Positions 10,371 to 21,779 of a stretch of 64,000 nt of DNA are shown here, piece after piece (the first letter of the stretch is position 1; each line of letters begins with the position of its first letter). Location: NCBI GenBank assembly GCA_016169945.1, contig JADLSH010000363.1:124001-188000 (forward strand). Direction: 5' to 3'. The stretch is from Trachythela sp. YZ-2020. Its lineage: Eukaryota; Cnidaria; Anthozoa; Malacalcyonacea; Clavulariidae. The notes under the pieces were generated by a model, which saw only the letters and a list, made by a program, of their open reading frames with translations, made no database searches and had not been told where the DNA came from. The position numbers and the translations under genes were made by a program.

Positions 10371-10885
10371 TACTGACCTTTCTTTGAAATTGCACATAGT
10401 GACCAATCAACAGCATTTTGTTTATTGCTTCTTGTAACACGTTCTACAATTACTGGCCCTTGCCCTTGTACCCTTAAATTTAATGCCTTTTTGTTAAGTC
10501 TAGCTATTTTCCCTTGATGTGTGAAGTTGCTGTAACAAGTGTGGTGGCATTTGATATCAGAGCAATTGCTATTTTGACTAATCACGTTTAGAACCCTGTC
10601 AATTATAACAAGCGATGCTATATATGTCATTAAGGTTTTCCCTCTCAATTGCAGATTGGACAGCCTTGCTTCTTCCATCCTCGGAAGAGATTCACAACTC
10701 ATCTGGTTTGCCACCTTCGCAAATAGACAAGCATTAAAGGAATAACTATATTCTTCCTTTTTCTTTTTTGATATTGTGGCTGTGCGAGGAGTTCTACTTT
10801 CCTCTTTACGTTTTGAACCAGATGCCAGAGATGGGGCTGTTGAAGCCATGTACGTATGCTTAACACTATATTGTGTGCTTAACAC
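10370..10885 (-). CDS. Unrecognised reading frame with Cys/His-rich segment
   Basis: A 171-codon open frame starting at the Met at 10,885. It has a basic stretch (SKRKEE...ISKKKKEE at residues 23-46), a segment IKCHHTCYSNFTHQGKIARL, and a Trp-Ser-Leu-Cys near the end. The C...HHTC spacing suggests a metal-binding fold, and similar cysteine-rich frames accompany repeats in animal genomes. I do not recognise the function. It lies inside the transposon cluster and is probably a captured or repeat-derived exon. Confidence 0.4.
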   Translation of the reverse strand: MLSTQYSVKHTYMASTAPSLASGSKRKEESRTPRTATISKKKKEEYSYSFNACLFAKVANQMSCESLPRMEEARLSNLQLRGKTLMTYIASLVIIDRVLNVISQNSNCSDIKCHHTCYSNFTHQGKIARLNKKALNLRVQGQGPVIVERVTRSNKQNAVDWSLCAISKKGQ

Positions 10886-11059
10886 TACAGTATATCAATA
10901 TCTTTTTGCTCCTCTCAATATGAAAATGTAAATTTAATCTATTATACGCTATATATTCAAGGAGACAAAGGGGTAATCCAAACAAAATAGGAAAGATGCT
11001 CAAAAAACTATAAACAATATCAAGTAAAATATTATAAAAACTATCAAGTTTTTGGTGGC

Positions 11060-11370
11060 ATCTCACTCGATTGAATAATAATTGAAAGGTTTTGTAGATG
11101 GAAAATTATTGAGTGAAAATTATATACATTTAAAGACCTAACCAGGAACAGCCACGAAAAATGCAACTATAGGTCCCTGGCAGGAATCGAACTGTGGCCC
11201 TGCGACTCTGGTGCAGCGCTCTAACCAACTGAGCTACAGAGTCCAGTTGTCGAGCTCTAACCACAAGTTCATGTATATATACTAGGGTACTGCCAAGTTA
11301 AGTTGTGGGTAAATATCAAGATTTCGGTAAAGGTTTTGTAGATGGAAAATTATTGAGTGATAAATTATTG
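11060..11370 (-). repeat. tRNA-derived repeat, copy 3 (minus strand)
   Basis: The tRNA-like core is at 11,171-11,244 on the minus strand, with the family tail hairpin at 11,130-11,170. The end motif AAAGGTTTTGTAGATGGAAA occurs at 11,085 and again, in the same orientation, at 11,332, so the far arm was duplicated directly rather than inverted. It runs into an 11-bp microsatellite. Confidence 0.75.
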
Positions 11371-11541
11371 AGTATATAATATGTATAATATGTATATAAT
11401 ATGTATATAATATGTATATAATATGTATATAATATGTATATAATATGTATATAATATGTATATAATATGTATATAATATGTATATAATATGTATATAATA
11501 TGTATATAATATGTATATAATATGTATATAATATGTATATA
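11370..11541. repeat. Microsatellite, 11-bp unit TATATAATATG
   Basis: About 15 near-perfect copies. An open frame of repeated Tyr and Ile residues across it is an artefact of the repeat. Confidence 0.95.
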
Positions 11542-11853
11542 ATTTTCACATTATAATACCAATCCGAATGATTATCACAAATACGCTTGTTGCCATGGAC
11601 ACGGGGAAAAATATTCACGGCTTTTACAAACAGAGCCGCGGAGCTTGAAATTTAACAGAGTAATCATCACAATTTTACGTTTTAAACGCCGAAATCGATA
11701 TGGCAACCTACATAGTCGTGTTTGTGAGAGTTCAAGCTACAATTTGGTGGTGGTTGCCCGCTTGTAACACAAAATGCCATCGAAGGAGTTTTCTAAGCAC
11801 TTTTTGCGCGCTTGGCTGGTCGTCTGCAATAGAATAAACTTGAAACAACTTAC

Positions 11854-12071
11854 ATTCTAAGTCCCCTAAAGATATTCGATGATTCGTCTTCAGCAGTTTT
11901 TTTGAAAGACAAAGCAGCATGATGGCTTTCTAAAACAGCAATATCGTTATATAACACCGCAAGAGAGTCTGATGCATTGCAAAGAAAGGAGTTTGTAAAA
12001 CCAGGGTGATCGATATCATGAACAGCAGCTGCTATCAATGCAGCAATTTCGTCCATTGGCTCCAGCGTATT
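11854..12071 (-). CDS. PDE8: PDE8 exon: catalytic core HDxxHxxxxN
   Basis: 218 nt, phase 0 to 2, from a TTTTCTTAACAG acceptor to a GTAAGT donor. The translation starts [20 protein letters not shown] and holds the PDE signature [10 protein letters not shown], then SFLCNA, LAVLYND and LESHHAAL, ending in FRGLR. This is the best conserved block of the protein; the PDE8-type [14 protein letters not shown] is unmistakable. The remaining roughly 200 residues, with the substrate-binding Gln, are not in this window as far as I can see. A 246-bp MITE lies about 70 bases upstream of the acceptor. Confidence 0.96.
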
Positions 12072-12138
12072 CTGTTAAGAAAATAATGTATCATTAGAGA
12101 TATATTACAAATGTAAGTGTAATGTTGCCGTTAATAGT

Positions 12139-12384
12139 GAGCTTAAGCAAGCGACGTTTTTGTCAACACGGACGTCACTCGAAAATTGGTAGGCTATATC
12201 TAATTTTGGCGGCATTTTGCATCATAGCGCTCGTGTAAGGAAGCAAAAAACTTTAAAAATCTTATGTTTTGTCATATGTGTGAAGATTACCACAAACTGA
12301 TACAAACACAGTTTTTTAATCCAGTCTCCCCTCGGCAATCTGACGTCCGTGTTGACAAAAACGTCGCTTGCTTAAGCTCGCTAA
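12139..12384. mobile_element. 246-bp MITE with 39-bp perfect terminal inverted repeats
   Basis: The left end GAGCTTAAGCAAGCGACG... through ...CACGGACGTCA is mirrored perfectly at the right end. The internal 160 bases are unique. No coding potential. It sits about 70 bases upstream of the acceptor of the PDE8 catalytic-core exon, close to the expected branch-point region. Confidence 0.85.
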
Positions 12385-13076
12385 TATTAGATTTATATAT
12401 ACGATTCTATATTTAGACTGCAATTCACTTGTAGACTGAGGCTCGAAATTTCAGGACTTGAAAGACTTAACGGTCGTCTTCTTACCTGAACTCAAATTAA
12501 AGGAAACAACAAAGGTCAACTGTCAAACTTTGCAAGCTAACATGAAATTTTAGTTGCAATGACTTGCGGTGTTTTCGTGAAGATTGCGCGCGACTTTCAA
12601 ATTACTTTGAAGACTGTATTTTTTATTCATGTTTATAAAATACTTGGGGTCGTTTATTGACACGGATTAGCAGTTGGGTGATCAATTTTTCGATTGGAAC
12701 TTTTCTACAATCAAGTATTTCTGGATACTGTAACCTAAATACATTTGACGACGAAAGTGTGATAAATGGGGCAGAGCAGCGGCGAGACATTGCGCTTGCG
12801 AGACATTGCGCTTGCTTGACCACCCCTAAAAGTGACCAATCTAAACACTATCAACACTTCAGATATTCTGTAGCTTTGATGGTTCAGGAGATAGAGCTAT
12901 GTCGATAGCGCCGTTTCTAGGTGTGGTCACTTTCAGGTATTTCGTCCCGGAATCGCGGATTCAATTTGTTAGCGACTATATTAAAAGACGGGAGTTGAGC
13001 ACTTCTAATGTTTGATATAGAATACATTATCTGATTTAGGCGTATGCCGACTATCCTTAATCCTGGAGAATAATCT

Positions 13077-15135
13077 GATTAGATTAGATTTATTAAAAAT
13101 ACTTGAATGGCAGTTCAAAAACGAACTGAAAAACACAAGTTTACATAGTTTAAAAATAGTAGAGCAAAATACGTATATACAGATTATAGATACGCTGGTA
13201 ATACTAATTACAATAACGTAGGATTACTAATTTACAAGTTGATATATTAATCAATAGAAGCCTAAAAGATTAAAAAGAGTTCCATTTGCGTACGCAATAT
13301 GGCAAAAGACTATCATTATAGCGTTTAGTTCGGGTTTTAAAAAGTGAGATAGATCGGGAATGTCTAAGATTGTACTGGTGATGTAAAGGTTCAGGTAATA
13401 GATTAAAAATTTTACTCGAAGTGTCACTATAATTGTTTTTGTAAAAAGATCTGCATAACAATTCCCTTCTCTCCTCGAGAGTGGGCAAATTTAGGTCTTT
13501 GAGGCTTTCGGAGTAGGACAAGTGGGGAACAATAATTTTGAACGCACGTCTCTGAATGTGCTCTAATTCATCAGTCAGGAACTTTGGTAACGAGGTATGC
13601 CAGACTGGACACGCATATTCCAAGACAGGTCTAATAAAACTACAATATACTGTCCTAAGATCACTCGGTTGGACACCATTTCTTCTTAATATCCTTAAAG
13701 CATACAGACGTTTGCTTGCTTTAGAGGATATGTGCCTGATGTGTGTGGTCCACTTAAGATCGGAGGTCAAATTTACCCCAGGAGCTTGATGGTATTAACA
13801 GCCTCCAGGGGTTGGTTATTGACAAACAAGGGTTGCGCCGGGGGTTGATTGATCAAAAATGACACGGTGAAATCTTTAGTTTTTTTTACGTTCAACTTCA
13901 TGTTGTTCGCACTTGACCACTGGGTCAGGTTGTCAAGTTCTTGCTGTAATTTTGGTAGATCCGGTTCACATACTCTAACAACTTCAGAGATTGCACAATC
14001 GTCAACATACTTGTACAAAGGCAATTCGCTGGACAGATCATTGACCATTATAAGAAAGAACAGAGTACCAAGTTTGTTACCTTGCGGAACTCCAGCTTTT
14101 ATTTCTTTCCAATCAGATTTACAAGTTTTTAATTTGACACGCTGCTGTCTGCCTTGAAGAAAACTTGAACACCAGTTTAATAGAACCGGTGGAACATTGA
14201 GAAGCTGTAACTTACGCATCAGAATGTTATGATCAATTCGATCAAACGCTTTGGAAAAATCGATGAAGCAGGTTCGGATAATGGTGTTAGGCGTTTCCAG
14301 GGCAGAGAGCCAGTAGTGGACTAAATGCACGAGGGCGTGAGTGGTTGAAGACTTTTTCACACTACCAAACTGGAAAGGGTCGATGTATGGCATAACAATA
14401 GGTGCAAGCCAGTTGAAAACAAAAGACTCAAGAATTTTGCTCAACACTGCAGTTAGAGATATAGGTCTAAGGTCCGTATCGATAGACTTCGGTCTAGAGA
14501 TCTTCCTCAACGGGAGGACATCCGCACATTTCCACAACTCGGGGACACGACCTTCTCTAATAGAAGAGTTAAACATGGAATACACAGGGATGCTAATAGT
14601 TGTGGCGCAGGTTTTCAAGAGCCAATTGGGAATCTCGTCAGGTCCTACAGACTTGCGATCTTGGACAGCCACCAAAGCAAGTTCTACGGCATCACGGGTA
14701 ATGATGTACTCATCAGGAATGTTGGAAACAGTATGGGAGTAAAGTTTAGTTGTGGTATGTCAGCAGCAACACTACAAAAGGATTCGTTAATAGCGACAGC
14801 AAGATTGAAGTCGTTCAAAACAGTGCCATTTACGGCTAAGCTTGTTAACGGGGGAGGATTAGAAAGTCCAGACAACAGTTTGATTCCGTCCCACCACTTT
14901 TTAGGATTACTCTCATGCATGTGATTAATTTTGTCATTGTAGAATCTTTGGCGTGCTCTCTTACAGAGTTTTATCACTTTATTGCGATAAACATTATATT
15001 GGTGTAAGTCATTATTCAACCAAGCTTGTTGACGTTTCTTAATAGATTCTTTAATAACAGGAGTAATCCATGGTTTGTCGTTAGGATGATGTTTCACAGT
15101 ACGCGTGGGGATACAGGAACTATACATCCATCTAC
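13077..15135 (-). mobile_element. Non-LTR retrotransposon, 5'-truncated, RT nearly complete
   Basis: Minus strand. At 15,127-14,684 the endonuclease-RT linker (KPWITPVIKESIKKRQQAWL). At 14,675-13,773 the RT with SVGPDEIPNWLL, DLRPISLTAVLSKILE, FIDFSKAFDRIDHN, AGVPQGNKLGTLFFLIMVND and a catalytic YVDDCAISE. At 13,770-13,270 the thumb and C-terminal region (ITVYCSFIRPVLEYACPVWH-like). Only two frameshifts (about 14,680 and 13,772) break it. It ends near 13,077 in a short TAATC-type tandem tail, as in CR1-related elements. The YVDD variant keeps both catalytic aspartates. The endonuclease is missing. Confidence 0.9.
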
Positions 15136-16540
15136 CGAGTAATATACCATTATTTCATAGCAATTGCTATCGCATACGCTTGAACAGAGCCAGAGGTGTT
15201 AGAGATTTCTAAACTGCTGATAAACAGCCAGTTGCCCAATTTACAATTCATATATTCAAAGAGATACCCTTCTAGCAAAACAAACTGTTAAAGAAGTATG
15301 ACATCTTTGTACCGTTTGTACTTTCTAGCAAACATTGATATATCCATACAGAGTTGAGCAGTCTTTATAAATTTACGCCACTTAAATAATACATTTTTAC
15401 AAGCTGCAGACAACTCACCTAAGCACAAAGGATTCTTATATACTTGAGAATAGCCACACGCGATAATGTAATTATTTAATATAATATCGCGCATAACTGC
15501 AGTGAGTGCAGTCCAAATAAATATACGCCAATCTTATATATTTTTCTATAAAATTGTAAGTTTTTCGTATATTCGACACGCACCCATACATCGTGGCAAT
15601 AATAACACGATAAAAACGAATATTTATAAATTTTATTTCACACAACCCCAACTGCAAGCTCCCCCCGAGGGTGCGTAGCGAGGTCCCCCCAGATTGTTTA
15701 CACTATACATCCATCTATCTATTTATATCTGATTTTTGCCCTGTAACCACAATAGTTGAAAAGTAAAACTTTGCACTAAAAAACAGCTCAATCGAAGTAA
15801 CTAAAAATAGGTACCCACTGAGTACGTGTGTGTACTGTGTCTACGAAATCATAATATAAACAATTTTGGGGGGTAGGACCATTTTTGTAGCAAATATAGA
15901 CTGAGAAAGAAACCGAATATACATATCGGTATTTTCAAAACAAGGTAAAAAGCAAAAGAGCTATCCACCCATTGGATGTAGCTATTGTTATGCGAAGTGT
16001 TTTTAGCCCAGGTGCAAAAAGGCCTTTTCCCAATTTCCTTGAGTATGTTAATGTTTAGTATATTATAAGGTTAGGTAATCCTTCCACCTGGCATATTGTT
16101 TATGCTATGCACATGCACGTTCAAAGCTTGGTCCACACTGTGTGATACGCAAAAGGGGAAACAAAAAGCAAAACAAAGAAATGCGGTGAAGCATGCGACA
16201 TAAGACGAATAAGCAGCGACAGAGCACAAAAGCTGAACATAAGACGGCACAACGGAATTAATTCTTTATTGTTATTGTTTTGCCTTGGGAGTACAGGGGA
16301 AAATCATCCCTTTCTTTTGGTACCGATCTTGTGCTTAATACCTCAAACGTCTGAACAGAGCTTTACTGTTTGATCGGAACACGTTAATTATGTTTACAAC
16401 CACGATTACGTTGAGAGTGAACAACCTTTGTTTGAGTGTTAACCGAACTATTCTCGGTATTAACAACATAAAATAACCAGTAGCGTAGCCAGCCCGCCGA
16501 TTTAGTCTCGCTATGCAAATTTGTTCGTGTTCATTGACGG
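15135..16540. other. Mostly featureless intronic sequence
   Basis: A minus-strand frame at 15,494-15,288 (ACKNVLFKWRKFIKTAQLCM) and a short one to 15,657 are not recognisable. Nothing else stands out except AT-rich sequence and a C-rich patch at 15,660-15,690. Confidence 0.4.
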
Positions 16541-16544
16541 TGAA

Positions 16545-16860
16545 AAGACTAACCTAACTACAAGTTCGACCATGCATTAAATACTAATTACATGAATAAT
16601 TATCTAACCTAATTATCATATGTAATACACAAGTTATTTTTATTTAATTTTATTAGATTCGCCATAATTACAATACATAACAATACAATAATTACATTAC
16701 ATTACAAAACAAAACACAAGACTGGGCAGGGTAACGGCAACAGCGCAAGTCAATTACTGCGGACCCGAATGTTACACATGACCACACATCTCCCTTATTA
16801 AGTAAAACAAAATAATCTTAATTAAAGTCATAATATATTAATATAGTCATCTATAGTCAG
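16545..16860. repeat. Dispersed repeat split by a retroelement 3' end
   Basis: 16,545-16,635 is nearly identical to 29,765-29,855 (GACTAACCTAACTACAAGTT and on). At 29.86 kb the repeat continues directly into ACAAGTTACACATGACCAC. Here about 130 bases intervene (16,636-16,768) before TTACACATGACCAC resumes. Reversed, that insert ends ...AATCTAATAAAATTAAATAAA and has the TGCGGACCCGA segment also seen at 811-900, so it looks like a truncated retroelement tail. The 29.8-kb copy is an empty site. Confidence 0.65.
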
Positions 16861-16944
16861 TTCCTACCTATAAATTGAAACAAGTTCATTATTCTAATTA
16901 ACAAGATTAGAATAGTAGAAGGTGTTAGTAGATGGAATACTCGA

Positions 16945-17263
16945 TGGGCAGCGTCTACATGGAACTACTTGACTTGTGATGTAGTTTCTCATCACGAATC
17001 TCTCTCTATTGCAAAATTTGAAAGATTGCAATTGATAATATATTCAAGACAATAGAAGTCATTTCATGACACTTGTTCGAGTTTTATGGAGGTTGGGGCT
17101 GTGTACATGTCGATTCATAAAACTTGCATGATTGTGTTGCTTGTGTATATATTTTTATAGTAATTTTTTAGAATTAATATTTTTGTAAATTGAAACGGCC
17201 CCTTGAAAATCAGAATTTGGCTGAAGGGCTACCGTTTTAAAATAATTGTAAATAAATAAATAA
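16945..17263 (+). mobile_element. 5'-truncated LINE 3' end in the left arm of the tRNA-derived repeat
   Basis: A non-coding tail with ACGGCCCCTTGAAAATCAGA, then GGCTGAAGGGCTACCGT, finishing in a short AAAT tandem (17,250-17,263). This is the signature of CR1/L2-type LINE 3' ends. It interrupts the arm between ACTCGA and CGGAAATTT. Confidence 0.7.
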
Positions 17264-17467
17264 ACGGAAATTTATATACATTTTTTAGACCTAGCCAGGA
17301 GCACTTGCGAAAAATGCAACTTAGGCCCTCTGGCAGGAATTGAATGAGCTACAGAGTCCAGTTGCTGAGCACTAACCGCTAGTTCAGTATACGAGATGGA
17401 AGTGATGCCAGTATACGCTCATGCGTGTTGGTTAGAGCGTTACACCGGAATCGCAGGGCCGCAGGTT

Positions 17468-19541
17468 AATAATAAGAAGCTTTAATCAAACTCGCTAAAA
17501 ATTTACAACAATACATTAAAACAAACAAGATATTACAAACAACAAAAGGCAAGTTAGATAAGGGATTCACAAACGGACTCGAAGTCCCAACAAGGCAATC
17601 CCCGCAAATATATAACACCTAAATTTACACTATGTCTATGATGACAGAAAATATACATAAAACCTATCTAGTTTATCTAACTACTGTTGGACGAAATACG
17701 CCATTCTCCTTAATAATAATAGACCCTTCACTGCTTGCGTCATAAGCTAATTTACACCACCAAAGTTTCCCTAATACAGATAATCAGCGTGAAAGTATAA
17801 CTAACTCATGGATTTGATCAAAGGACAAATTTACTTGTTTGAGAAGAGATAACACCACCGAGATAACAAAAACTTTGATAGTGCAAACCAGCCCATATAT
17901 CTCCTAACAGCAGGAAGGACTGTCAATAGACCTACAATAAGGACATATTGTCTTCCAAGTACTTAGTCTGTCCGTATCAAAAATGTTATTTAGCTTATTA
18001 AGATAATGTTTGTATAATCTAGTTTTAAAGGAACTAAAAGTAGCTGATTTACGAATGTCAAGTGGTAGATTGTTCCATAGTTGCACATTACGATTGAAGA
18101 AGGAGTCTCTAAATAGCGAAGTACGATAACGGTGAACTGGATACAGGTTTGAACTGTCACTAGAGCTCCTGGTTCTGCCACTTGAGATTTGGATGTAATC
18201 TTCGAGCTGTACATTAAATGAACCATTTAAGTATTTGTACACAAAGCATAAATCACGACACTCCAGCCAGTAAGAAATGGGAAGCAGATTCAGAGAAATC
18301 AAACGAGATTTGTAGTTGGGTCGGACATTAGGATCTTTCCTACAATTCAAAATGAAACGGGTAGCTCGCCTCTGTACACTCTCTAATAGTTTCAAGTCAG
18401 TTTTGCGTGACTGAGGAGCCCAGATTTCACTTGCGTAACTTAGATGAGAGCGCACCAGAGACAAATATAGTAGTCTTCTGTGAACAGGTCCAATGTAGGA
18501 ACTGCCGAAGTGCCGATATAGAAAGCCGAGAGTCTTGTTAGCTTTGGCAACAACAGAAGAAATATGTGGGTTCCAGGTAAGCTTGTTATTAACTATGACT
18601 CCGAGATCTTTTGTCGAAGGGACCAAAGCAAGAGGGTGGTCATCAATGGTGTACGGAATAAAGGTGGGGGCTTCCAACAAACTGCTTCGTTTTCTGGATA
18701 TTCTTAGAACTTCGCATTTCTTGCTGTTAAACGAGTCCCCAAACTTTAGACCATTCTGACACTGAATTCAGATCTCGCTGAAGAGCAATACAGTCCTCTG
18801 GGTTACGAACCACTCGGGAACATTTGGCGTCATCAGCAAAAAGGGCAATAGCTGTTGGAGTGCTCAGGACGTCAGGCAAGTCGTTAACGTACAAAAGGAA
18901 AAGAAAAGGTCCTAATATACTACCTTGTGGAACACCAGATGTTACAGGTACCCACGAGGAGAATGCCCCATCAATAACAACCCGCTGAGATCTCGAATTA
19001 AGGTAGTCTGTGAACCACGCGTGCAGAGGACCCTGGATACCAAACAGTGATAGTTTACGCAAGAGTCTTCCATGAGGCACCGAGTCGAAGGCTTTACTGA
19101 AGTCTAGATAAATGACATCTATTTCATCTCCAGCACTAACGAGGTACCCAACTCGTGAAGAACTGATAGTAACTGTGTGACACAAGATCTGCCTCGAACA
19201 AAGCCATGCTGTGCAGATGACAAGAGATGGATGAGCTGTGGTAGTAACTTCCTGAGGAGGCAACGCTCACACAATTTGCTGACTATTGACAGAAGGGAAA
19301 TTTGACGATAGTTTGGCACCAAAGTTTTACTTCCTTTCTTGAAAACTGGTTGTATATTCGCTTGCTTCCAATCGTAAGGAAGTTTACCCAAACGTAACGA
19401 CTTGTTGAAAAGTAGACACATAGAGGTCGCCAGTTCATTCGCACATTCTTTGAGGATTCTGGGATGTAGATTGTCCGGTCCAGGTGTTTTACTCGGATTG
19501 AGAGTTTGCAGCGCAGATAATACTTCTTCATGAGAGAATTC
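17468..19541 (-). mobile_element. CR1/Rex-type LINE inserted in the B-box of the tRNA-derived repeat, TSD CAGGTT
   Basis: Minus strand. At 19,541-19,119 the RT fingers (LSALQTLNPSKTPGPDNLHP). At 19,263-18,727 the palm with YLDFSKAFDSVPHGRLL, SGVPQGSILGPFLFLLYVND and an intact LFADDAKCSR box. At 18,680-17,904 the thumb and C-terminus ending in a Cys-rich CPYCRSIDSPSCC. Frameshifts at about 19,130 and 18,730. The flanks show the target duplication CAGGTT (17,462-17,467 and 19,542-19,547). The first Met-Asn-Leu of the apparent ORF comes from the repeat, not the LINE. The endonuclease is lost through 5' truncation. Confidence 0.92.
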
Positions 19542-19859
19542 CAGGTTCAATTCCTGCCAGATGGCCTAAGTTGCGTTTTTCGTAAGTGTTTCTGGCTAGG
19601 TCTAAAAAATGTACATAAATTTCCGTTCGAGTATTCCATCTACTGTCACCTTCCATTATTCTAATTACCATACTTTATATGGTATAAGTATACACATTAT
19701 ATAAGTTAATTTTGCTTCATAACCAAATCAAACTTTCAGCTAAATTAAATTATAGTTACTTCTACTCGTCCATCATAAGTTCACAAATTCAGTCTAGGGG
19801 GTACAAGAATGAGATTTTACGACATTTTCTGATGTGCTGTCGGGTATGGTAACGTATAT

Positions 19860-20210
19860 GTAGCAAAATTCAACAAAAAAAATTCATGTCAACATCAACA
19901 TTTATTTTTGAATGTCAACAAATTATCTCAACTTCAACAATAAAAAGGCATCAACTTCAACAATTCAAAACATGTAAATATCAACATTTCATATTACTTT
20001 TCAACTTCAACGCACGAAACACTCAAAATAAACACTTCCAAAATCGATATCAACAAATTTTCTCAACGTCAACAGAATAAACTCACCAACTTGTACAATT
20101 TAAACTATTTCAATTTCAACATGCGAAAAAATAAATCACTCAAAATCAACACTTCCAAAATCAATGTCAACAAGTGTGAAATTCTCTGTCAACAAATTGG
20201 GACCGAGCGC
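19860..20210. repeat. CAACA-rich tract upstream of an integrase-type transposase
   Basis: Within 350 bases the words TCAACA, TTCAACA or GTCAACA occur some twenty times at irregular spacing, all on the plus strand. It ends just before the transposase reading frame. It may be a cluster of transposase-binding sites in the element's 5' terminal region. Confidence 0.5.
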
Positions 20211-20245
20211 GCCATTACCAAGGCAACTGCGCGAGCACGTGCGCG

Positions 20246-21763
20246 ATGCTGCGGCGCAAGATGGCCGACGAAGAAGGGAGCGAAATCAGCGAATGGAGGT
20301 TGTTTTTTACTGATTTAGAATCATTGCTAAATTTTTATGAGCAAAATCAGCGTTCAAATGATGTTGTCACAAAAGAACAACTATCGATTCGTTTAGAAAG
20401 CGCTGTGAAAGCATTACAAAACATATTAATCTATATATATGATGAAAACAAGCCAGCAGTTCTTGAAATCACGAGGAATTTTCAGGTGATGTACTGGGAT
20501 TGCCGCCGCACCTGTGAATTTCCTAGTCGGACAAGATGTGCACAAGTTGCTGTAATGTCACTGGTTTCTCCGAACTTCGTCAAGGATGGTGAAGTTGGTG
20601 GACCAAAATTTGACATTAGAGAGGATACCCTAATTGAGCTTCGTGCTCTTGGCTTTAGTTGGGCAAATATTGCTGATGCTGCTGCTGGTCTCTCGGTGGA
20701 CTGTTTATCGCAGAGCTTGCGAGTTTGGCCTGGTTCATAAGAGAAGTTTTATTGATATTTCTGACCAACAGTTGGACAATAAAGTACGTTCTTTTATCAA
20801 CGAACATGGCAACCTTGTTGGGTCTTCTATGGTGTGGGGACATTTGAGATCTGAAGGCATAATAGTACAGCGAGACAGGGTTCGTAAGTGTCTAGCACGT
20901 ATTGATCATGACAATGTCAGGATAAGTTGGGCAGTAACAGTCTCACGGAGGGCCTACCAAGTGCCAGGGCCAAACAGTCTCTGGCACATAGATGGCCATC
21001 ACAGTTTAATACACTGCAGATTCGTAGTACATGGAGCAATTGATGGCTTTTCCCGAATGATCACGTACTTACATTGTTCAACAAATAATTACAGTCTTAC
21101 TGTTATATATTTGTTTCTGGTTGCAACAGAAATGTAAGGATGGCCATCAAGAATACGCACAGATCATGGTGGAGAAAATGTACACATATGGGAATTAATG
21201 GAGGAAAGAAGAGGGCCGAACAGAGAAGTTATTTAGTAAGCTCCTCCCATCATAATCAACGAATAGAGCGCCTTTGGCGTGATGTCTTCAGGTGTCTCCC
21301 CCATATTTTTTACTACACTTTCCAAGCAATGGAAGAATGTGGTTTACTGGATGTGAACAATGTGCTGCACATGTATGTACTTCATTAGGTATTTTTGCCA
21401 CGCATAAACAGAGCATTGTCCAGTTTTTTTGTCTGCATGGAACAACCATCCTTTGCGGACAGAAAATAATTGGAGTCCCGGAAGGATTTGGATGAATGGC
21501 ATGCCGGATGTCAGAAATCAGTAGCTGATGTGTTGGAACAAGACCAACTTGTTGATGACATTACTTGGTATGGTTTTGACCCCTTTGCACCTAGTCCAAT
21601 GGATGACGGACTTTCTATTGTCGAGGTTGATGATATCAACATTGAACAACCTATAGAAGTTGTAAATAATCTTGCTGCATCTATAAATCCTCTTCAGCTA
21701 TCAAACAGATATGGCAATGATATTTTGATTGATTGCCTAAACTTTATGCAATCAGTACTATAA
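20246..21763 (+). pseudogene. Integrase-core (DDE) transposase of a eukaryotic DNA transposon
   Basis: Reading frame from the Met at 20,246 (MLRRKMADEEGSE) to about 20,700, where a frameshift leads to a region starting WTVYRRACEFGLVHKRSFID. There follow a helix-turn-helix-like segment (VGSSMVWGHLRSEGIIVQRD) and the catalytic core. First Asp in SLWHIDGHHSLIH (about 20,990), second Asp in SRIRTDHGGENV (about 21,150, after an in-frame TAA), Glu in HHNQRIERLWRDV (about 21,260). A tail frame runs to 21,763. This rve-type protein is common in animal genomes as a transposase; the exact superfamily (IS3EU-like or Ginger-like) is uncertain. All three catalytic residues survive, but at least three lesions break the frame. 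Confidence 0.85.
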
Positions 21764-21779
21764 AATTTCTCATCAGAAA

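Larger units (their letters stand above)
16902..19670. repeat. tRNA-derived foldback repeat, copy 4, broken by two LINE insertions
   Basis: The outer arms 16,902-16,944 and 19,627-19,668 are inverted copies (AGTAGATGGAATACTCGA against TCGAGTATTCCATCTACT). The left arm resumes at 17,264 after a LINE tail. It continues with an inverted, partly deleted tRNA-like core (17,280-17,375), then a forward core that stops at 17,467 and resumes at 19,542. The element originally measured about 370 bases. Each interruption is described separately. Confidence 0.8.

Noticed and set aside
11316..11618. 100-codon frame rich in Tyr and Ile
   Set aside because: Produced by the 11-bp microsatellite.
1..11850. 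Rest of the PDE8 catalytic domain (ATEMTKHF region and beyond) on the minus strand
   Set aside because: I searched by eye for the conserved motifs and found none; it probably lies to the left of the window.
15288..15494. Possible host exon (KNVLFKWRKFIKTAQLC)
   Set aside because: No convincing splice sites or family match; left as unclassified.
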